This document shows, piece after piece, positions 42,901 to 46,587 of a stretch of 46,587 nucleotides of DNA; position 1 is the stretch's first letter; each line of letters starts with the position of its first letter. The stretch comes from Flavobacteriia bacterium. GTDB lineage: Bacteria > Bacteroidota > Bacteroidia > Flavobacteriales_D > Crocinitomicaceae. Under the pieces are notes generated by a model. It was not told where the DNA came from and did no database searches. It was given only the letters and a program-made list of their open reading frames with translations. Made by a program: the position numbers and the translations under genes. The stretch is from positions 1 through 46,587 of the forward strand of contig CANGOF010000010.1 of NCBI GenBank assembly GCA_947455515.1, in the 5' to 3' direction.

Positions 42901-43025
42901 AAAACGGTTTAGCATGGGTATTAATAGGTGGTTTGTTAAGTTCTATGTTCTTGACAATCATTGTGGTTCCGATGATGTATTATATCGTGGATGCGGTAAA
43001 ATTCAGAATTTCAAAACGAAATTAA
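39933..43025 (+). CDS. RND-family (HAE1/AcrB-type) efflux transporter
   Basis: The 1030-residue inner-membrane pump has the twelve-TM RND layout with two large periplasmic loops. Proton-relay residues are present: the double aspartate in VIGILVDDSIVVLENI (TM4) and the lysine in GLVAKNAILIVDF (TM10). IKRPSLIIVIFTILIGGG and YPGASPSIVESQVSEPME are typical N-terminal blocks. It would export hydrophobic compounds or drugs using proton motive force; the substrates are unknown. No TetR-type regulator gene is adjacent. A strong terminator follows. Confidence 0.95.
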   Translation: MTITEIAIKRPSLIIVIFTILIGGGMLSYNQLSYQLLPDFSPPLLTITTPYPGASPSIVESQVSEPMEDALSGLEGIKEVTSFSLENASMVLLEFEHSTDIEQVMQDAQRKIEGLKKNLPDDAETPVISKIEPNASPVLQVSVTAKNLEDRAFFELMKEDVLPMLKQTQGVGEINVLGGEEREVRVNIDKQKAKLAGLSLTSINQAIAAANIEFPTGKVKDLNEQMTVRLAGKYKTVAELQNLVLGSNGTSTVKLKDVADVYDGLKDQLTISRYNGINGIGLRIKKQSDANAVILSKLTQEKFKSLEEKYKKEGLKFEVATDTSVPTIQAVDAVFHDLELAVFLVALVMILFLHSLRNAFIVLVSIPASLISTFIAMYLLGYTLNLMTLLAMSLVIGILVDDSIVVLENIYRHLSMGKDKRQAALDGRNEIGFTALAITFVDVVVFTPVVFVQGTISDILHQFSIVVVISTLMSLFVCFTLTPWLASRFAKETVLKQSNPFHRILMWVERRITIFTDQYVLLVAWVLKHKIVASIGVLVLFIASIVVMGTGIVGQEFVAQGDQGKFMVKLKYDKSTPFEENNATTYAIEQFILAQKDVKMVFSNVGGPSAGMGAASFGNESRSELTVKLKDHVQDHYPTAEYMSKIREKIEHKFPGIEVKTINIGMVESEEAPIEIFLSSNDTDLLMEEARRLKKAILLMPGAKDPTISTDDITPEIRVELDREKMGQLGLPIAVVGVQLQNALSGNSSSNFSENANEYDIRVMMDQGDRKNVDDIKNMSFTTTKGNVVELEEFANIAIENGFGSLERKNRLSSTTVRAYVLGTAGGTLAQKINEYLEKEPLNENVRLTWGGEVKRQKEGFGAMGTAMLIGLVLVYLIMVALYDNFIYPFVVLFSIPVALIGALLALNFSSSNIGIFTMLGMIMLLGLVAKNAILIVDFTNHLKTTGKNTTEALLEAIKERMRPILMTTIAMVIGMVPIAIAKGSGAEWKNGLAWVLIGGLLSSMFLTIIVVPMMYYIVDAVKFRISKRN

Positions 43026-43043
43026 TTGTCTTGGTATTTGTAT

Positions 43044-43063
43044 AGACGCAATACATTGCGTCT
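43044..43063. repeat. Inverted repeat AGACGCAAT-AC-ATTGCGTCT
   Basis: A 9-base perfect inverted repeat around two bases lies between the pump stop and its terminator. The AGACGCAA/TTGCGTCT arms resemble a palindromic element that recurs in intergenic DNA of Flavobacteria. It may be a dispersed element or an extra stem protecting the 3' end. Confidence 0.7.
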
Positions 43064-43095
43064 CTAAACGGCTCAACAATAATATAAAATTATTT

Positions 43096-43117
43096 AAAGG
43101 GGCTTCGGCCCCTTTTT
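43096..43117 (+). terminator. Rho-independent terminator of the efflux operon
   Basis: AAAGGGGC and GCCCCTTT form an 8-base-pair stem capped by a stable TTCG tetraloop and followed by T residues. Confidence 0.95.
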
Positions 43118-43169
43118 TGGCACTTAATTTGATTAACATTTCCTATGTGAAACTCAAAATCTATTCGCC

Positions 43170-43976
43170 ATGAAAAACATTGTTCTATATACTTCCATTT
43201 TTGGTTTATTATCATTCACAAACAAAACAACAGATCCAGTTACTACTGGTTTGTCTTCGAAAGAACTCCGTAAAATCGAAAACCAATCTTTTCGTTCTGG
43301 CGAACAATTGGATTACGTAATTCATTATGGAATCATTGATGCGGGAACTGCGCGTTTAGAACTTAAAAAAGAGGATGCTAAAATCAATGGAAGAGAGATT
43401 TTACATAGTGTTGGAACCGGAAGAAGCCTTGGAGCGTTCGATTGGTTTTTTAAAGTACGTGATAAATATGAAACCTTTCTTGATGAAGAAGGTGTATTCC
43501 CTCATGTTTTTAAACGTGACATTGATGAAGGCGGGTACAAAATAAACCAAGAATACAAATTCTATCAGCATGCAAACTTGATCGATAATGGGAAAGAAAA
43601 AGTGAAAGATGCTCCAAGTTATGTGCAAGATATGCTTTCTTCTTTCTATTATGCTCGTACATTTGATTATGAAAATGCTAAAAAAGGAGATGTGTTTGTG
43701 ATTAATTCTTACGTGGATGAAAAACTCTTTCCTATTAAAATAAAATTCAAAGGCATCAAAACGATTTCCATTCGTACAGGGAAATATAAATGTTACCTAT
43801 TCAATCCAGTTGTTCAAACGGGTCGAATTTTCAAACATGAAGAAGATTGTAATTTTTATATTACCGCGGATGCAAACAAAATTCCTTTATTAATTGAAGC
43901 CAAACTAATGGTTGGCTCTATCAAAATGGAATTAAGTGGTTACAAAGGATTATTAGAACGCTTGACAAAAGTTTAG
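43170..43976 (+). CDS. DUF3108 family exported protein
   Basis: The 268-residue protein has an N-terminal hydrophobic signal segment and the DUF3108 pattern: FRSGEQLDYVIHYGIIDAGTARLEL near the start, DWFFKVRDKYETFLDEEGVFP in the middle and LLIEAKLMVGSIKMEL near the end. The family is envelope-associated in Bacteroidota and Proteobacteria with no confirmed activity. It is a single-gene unit between two terminators. Confidence 0.87.
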   Translation: MKNIVLYTSIFGLLSFTNKTTDPVTTGLSSKELRKIENQSFRSGEQLDYVIHYGIIDAGTARLELKKEDAKINGREILHSVGTGRSLGAFDWFFKVRDKYETFLDEEGVFPHVFKRDIDEGGYKINQEYKFYQHANLIDNGKEKVKDAPSYVQDMLSSFYYARTFDYENAKKGDVFVINSYVDEKLFPIKIKFKGIKTISIRTGKYKCYLFNPVVQTGRIFKHEEDCNFYITADANKIPLLIEAKLMVGSIKMELSGYKGLLERLTKV

Positions 43977-43997
43977 AATCTTACCTATTATTTTTGC

Positions 43998-44027
43998 GGC
44001 TATCCATAACAGGATAGCCTTTTTTTT
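43998..44027 (+). terminator. Rho-independent terminator after the DUF3108 gene
   Basis: GGCTATCC pairs with GGATAGCC around a 6-base loop, followed by eight T residues. Confidence 0.93.
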
Positions 44028-44121
44028 GCCCTAAATTTTTGTCAAATTTAAAATTCTATTGGATGTTTTTTATTAACTTAAATAGTACATATATTTATAA
44101 TTAACTGAAAAACAATATTAT

Positions 44122-45384
44122 ATGAAAGAAGAGTTCTTGCATTATTTATGGAAAACTAAAAATGTACCAGGGAATAATTTATCTTTAACAGATGGTAGAA
44201 AAATTAAAATAAACTCTTATGGACAGCATAACTATGACAGTGGACCAGATTTTTCAAATGCATCTATAAAACTCGATGGAATAGATTGGATTGGAAATAT
44301 TGAAATGCATATAAAATCATCCGATTGGTATGCGCATAACCATCATTTGGATAGCGCATATGACAATGTAATTCTTCATGTAGTGTATGAACACGACAAA
44401 GAGGTTTTTGTTAATCAAGAGGTTATGCCTACTTTGGAATTGATAAATTTTATTCCTTTATCTCATTTCGAACATTACTCTAAAATTATTTCTAATCAAA
44501 AATGGATTCCTTGTTTGGATTTGTTAAAAACTGTGGAAACGTTTCATATTGAAAATCAAATCGAATTTGCAGTTTTTCAACGTTTAGAAAGAAAAGTAGA
44601 GCTGATTTTACAAAGATTTAAAGAACTAAATTTCGATTTGAATAAATTAATCATTGAAAATACTGCTGCAATTTTAGGTGCTAAAGTGAATCGTTTACCA
44701 ATGATCGAACTCACACAAGCTATTCCTACTAATTTATATTTCAAAGAAAGTATAGAAAATCTTACAGCACTAATTTTTGAAATAGCAAATATACTACCTG
44801 AAAATTCTGAAGAAAGTTATGTAAATGAATTGAAATTAATAGGTGAATTTTACCGTAAAAAACACCAATTATCTCAACTCAATCCCTCTTCTTGGAAATA
44901 TTTTGGAATTAGAGCACCCGGATTCCCTCCGTTTCGTTTAGCTCAATTCGCAGTTTTAATGAGTAACCCTAAATTTTTCGATTTTTTAGTTTGTCCGATT
45001 GAAGAGTGGATTACGTGGTTTTTAAATGAAAAATTTAACTTAGATACATACTGGGAAACTCATTACCATTTTGATGTTTCTACTAAACCACATAAAGGGC
45101 AAATCTCAAACATTACAAAAGAATTAATTCTTATAAATGTGATTGTTCCAATAATGTATTGTTGGGGAGTTTACCAACAAAAGGACAGTTTAACTGATAA
45201 TGCATTGCAAATTCTTGAAATGTGCACCTCTGAATCCAATAATTGTATATCAAATTGGAAAAAAAACGGTTTAAATCCAATTTCAGCCAAAGATTCTCAA
45301 GGATTATTGGAATTAAAAAACGAATTTTGTGATAAGAAAAAATGTTTGTCTTGTAAAATAGGACACCAATTATTCAAACAATGA
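44122..45384 (+). CDS. DUF2851 family protein
   Basis: The 420-residue soluble protein matches DUF2851: EEFLHYLWKTKNVPG at the start, INSYGQHNYDSGPDFSNA, NIEMHIKSSDWYAH and GIRAPGFPPFRLAQFA further on. The GPDF, E-x-H and DW residues resemble a nuclease-like active site, but no activity is established and I only note the likeness. C-terminal cysteines (CDKKKCLSCKIG) may bind metal. Its stop overlaps the pspC-like start by four bases (ATGA). Confidence 0.87.
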   Translation: MKEEFLHYLWKTKNVPGNNLSLTDGRKIKINSYGQHNYDSGPDFSNASIKLDGIDWIGNIEMHIKSSDWYAHNHHLDSAYDNVILHVVYEHDKEVFVNQEVMPTLELINFIPLSHFEHYSKIISNQKWIPCLDLLKTVETFHIENQIEFAVFQRLERKVELILQRFKELNFDLNKLIIENTAAILGAKVNRLPMIELTQAIPTNLYFKESIENLTALIFEIANILPENSEESYVNELKLIGEFYRKKHQLSQLNPSSWKYFGIRAPGFPPFRLAQFAVLMSNPKFFDFLVCPIEEWITWFLNEKFNLDTYWETHYHFDVSTKPHKGQISNITKELILINVIVPIMYCWGVYQQKDSLTDNALQILEMCTSESNNCISNWKKNGLNPISAKDSQGLLELKNEFCDKKKCLSCKIGHQLFKQ

Positions 45385-45617
45385 AACTAATACAAAAGAT
45401 TGCTTTTTTCTTTGAAATGCGCTCCTATGGTGTGTGTTCTTGGATTGCAAGAACATCTGGTATTAGTTCATCTAAAGTGAGAGTTGGATTTATCTATGCA
45501 TCTTTTATCACCTTAGGATCTCCTTTATTATTGTACTTTGCAATGGCTTGGATTTTAGAACACAAACATTTCTTTGGATTCAAAAGATTAAAAAAACCAA
45601 CTGTTTGGGAGCTGTGA
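45381..45617 (+). CDS. PspC-domain membrane protein
   Basis: The 78-residue protein is one PspC domain: YGVCSWIARTSGISSSKVRVG followed by one TM segment (ASFITLGSPLLLYFAMAWIL). PspC proteins sit in the inner membrane and take part in envelope-stress responses in other bacteria, though stand-alone PspC domains in Bacteroidota have no fixed role. It overlaps both neighbours, DUF2851 by ATGA and the potassium-channel gene by GTGA, so the three are translationally coupled. Confidence 0.85.
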   Translation: MKLIQKIAFFFEMRSYGVCSWIARTSGISSSKVRVGFIYASFITLGSPLLLYFAMAWILEHKHFFGFKRLKKPTVWEL

Positions 45618-46587
45618 GGGATATAGTTGAAAACTTAAAACTCTTTAAGAGGGTATACATATTCTTAGGAATAATTATTGCAATCGTCACTATTGGAACG
45701 ATTGGATTCATGCTTATTGAACATTGGTCTTTTTTAGATGCTTTTTACATGACGGTTATCACAACTGCTACTGTAGGTTTTGAAGAAACACACCAATTAA
45801 GTACATTAGGTAAATTATTTACCATTTTTCTAATTATCATAAGTTTTGGTACATTCGCATTAGCAATATCGTCGATTACCAAATACATAATGGGTGGAGA
45901 CTATAAAGTAAACCTTAAACAATACAGAACCAATAAAATCTTAAATGCTATGGAAAATCATGTTGTAATTTGTGGATTTGGACGCGTTGGAAAACAAGTT
46001 GCGGAAGACCTTCATAGTAAAAAAACTTCGTTGGTCATTATCGATAATAATGAAGAGGAGTTTGAAAAAAGTCATCTCATCGAAAATTATGTTTTCATTA
46101 AAGGAGATTCAACAGACGACGAAATTCTTGCAAGCGCTAATCTTGGGAAAGCCAGTGCGGTTATTTCTTGTCTACCAAAAGATGCCGATAATTTATATGT
46201 GGTTCTCTCAGCGAGAGAATTCAATAAATCGCTAAAAATTATTTCTCGTGCGACACATTCAGCTTCTGTTTCAAAATTAAAACTTGCTGGAGCGGATAAT
46301 GTAATTATGCCAGATTCAATTGGAGGCACACACATGGCTTCGTTAGTAGCTAATCCAGATGTAGTTGAATTCCTAGACTCCATCCGCTCACAAGGAAATG
46401 AAGGTGTGAATATTGAATCTATAGCATTTAATGAACTTCCAACAGAATACCAATTCAAAAAATTAAAAGACCTTAAAGTGTTGAAAATAAGAACAATTAC
46501 TTCAGTTACCATTATCGGATATAAAACTGCGGATGGGAAATACATCATAAACCCAACGGGAGAAGAGGAAATAGTTCCCCATTCTAA
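45614..46587 (+). CDS. Potassium channel-like protein with TrkA-N/RCK domain (3' end cut by window)
   Basis: This open frame is missing from the ORF track because it has no stop before the window ends. From GTG 45614 it reads 324 codons: TM1 (about 14-35), a pore loop with selectivity-filter-like TTATVGFEE, TM2 (about 73-95), and a Rossmann/RCK domain beginning VVICGFGRVGKQVAEDL. A TrkA-C-like region (about 235-320) follows. This is the MthK-like two-TM plus RCK layout of potassium channels gated by a cytosolic ligand. The filter has GF followed by EE in place of the usual GYGD. GTGA overlaps the PspC stop. The end of the protein lies beyond position 46587. Confidence 0.85.
   Translation, partial: MRDIVENLKLFKRVYIFLGIIIAIVTIGTIGFMLIEHWSFLDAFYMTVITTATVGFEETHQLSTLGKLFTIFLIIISFGTFALAISSITKYIMGGDYKVNLKQYRTNKILNAMENHVVICGFGRVGKQVAEDLHSKKTSLVIIDNNEEEFEKSHLIENYVFIKGDSTDDEILASANLGKASAVISCLPKDADNLYVVLSAREFNKSLKIISRATHSASVSKLKLAGADNVIMPDSIGGTHMASLVANPDVVEFLDSIRSQGNEGVNIESIAFNELPTEYQFKKLKDLKVLKIRTITSVTIIGYKTADGKYIINPTGEEEIVPHS

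Noticed and set aside
45972-46548. 87-aa plus-strand and 153-aa minus-strand ORFs at the window end
   Set aside because: They are in other frames of the open potassium-channel frame, which has TM, filter and RCK motifs.

Overview
The window is AT-rich, densely packed DNA from a member of the Bacteroidota. It most likely comes from a Flavobacteriales/Crocinitomicaceae-type organism. The evidence is T9SS-associated genes (a PKD protein with a type B sorting domain, a PorP/SprF protein, PorE-like OmpA proteins), promoters of the form TTG-N19/20-TAnnTTTG, a DksA-like protein with a degenerate zinc finger, DUF3109, DUF2851 and LETM1-related proteins. Genus-level placement is inference. No rRNA, tRNA, CRISPR array, insertion sequence or phage gene was recognised, and no gene-free stretch exceeds 300 bases.

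1-9.9 kb: an outer-membrane barrel protein, then a signalling cluster. The cluster holds a large membrane sensor (cache-like/HAMP/GAF/coiled coil/PAS) with no kinase domain, stand-alone CheR and CheB (no receiver domain), a small cytochrome-b5-like protein, a stand-alone GAF protein, a membrane GAF/PAS/PAS/PP2C phosphatase, a SiaB-type kinase and a SiaC-type phosphoprotein. It resembles the SiaA/B/C partner switch of Pseudomonas. Here it sits beside chemotaxis adaptation enzymes, and no diguanylate cyclase, CheA, CheW or ordinary MCP is in view.

10-23.6 kb: a closely spaced run holding a TerB-like/ABCG-type ABC transporter, a 2216-residue PKD/Fn3-like adhesin with a T9SS type B C-terminus, a PorP/SprF protein (GTG start overlapping the adhesin stop) and a PorE-like TPR/PD40/OmpA protein (TTG start). 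The last three look like a surface-adhesin and anchoring module.

23.6-29.3 kb: a secreted small protein and a lipoprotein of unknown function behind a good promoter, a small orphan, then a leftward group of queE, a second PorE-like OmpA protein and a UbiA-family prenyltransferase.

29.4-35.1 kb: a rightward run of DksA-like protein, lspA, two tandem LETM1-related proteins (one cytosolic-looking, one with a signal peptide), a secreted propeller-like protein, an HxpB-like HAD phosphatase and a DUF3109 protein. A ParE/RelE-type toxin-antitoxin pair lies on the other strand and shares a divergent promoter region with an ALDH7-type aldehyde dehydrogenase (35.7-37.3 kb).

37.3-46.6 kb: a TolC/adaptor/RND tripartite efflux operon, a DUF3108 protein, and an overlapping DUF2851-PspC-potassium channel run. 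The channel gene is absent from the ORF track and is cut by the window end.

Several ORF-track starts are corrected here: DksA-like 29470, lspA 29852, second LETM1-related gene 31807, toxin 35401, antitoxin 35630.
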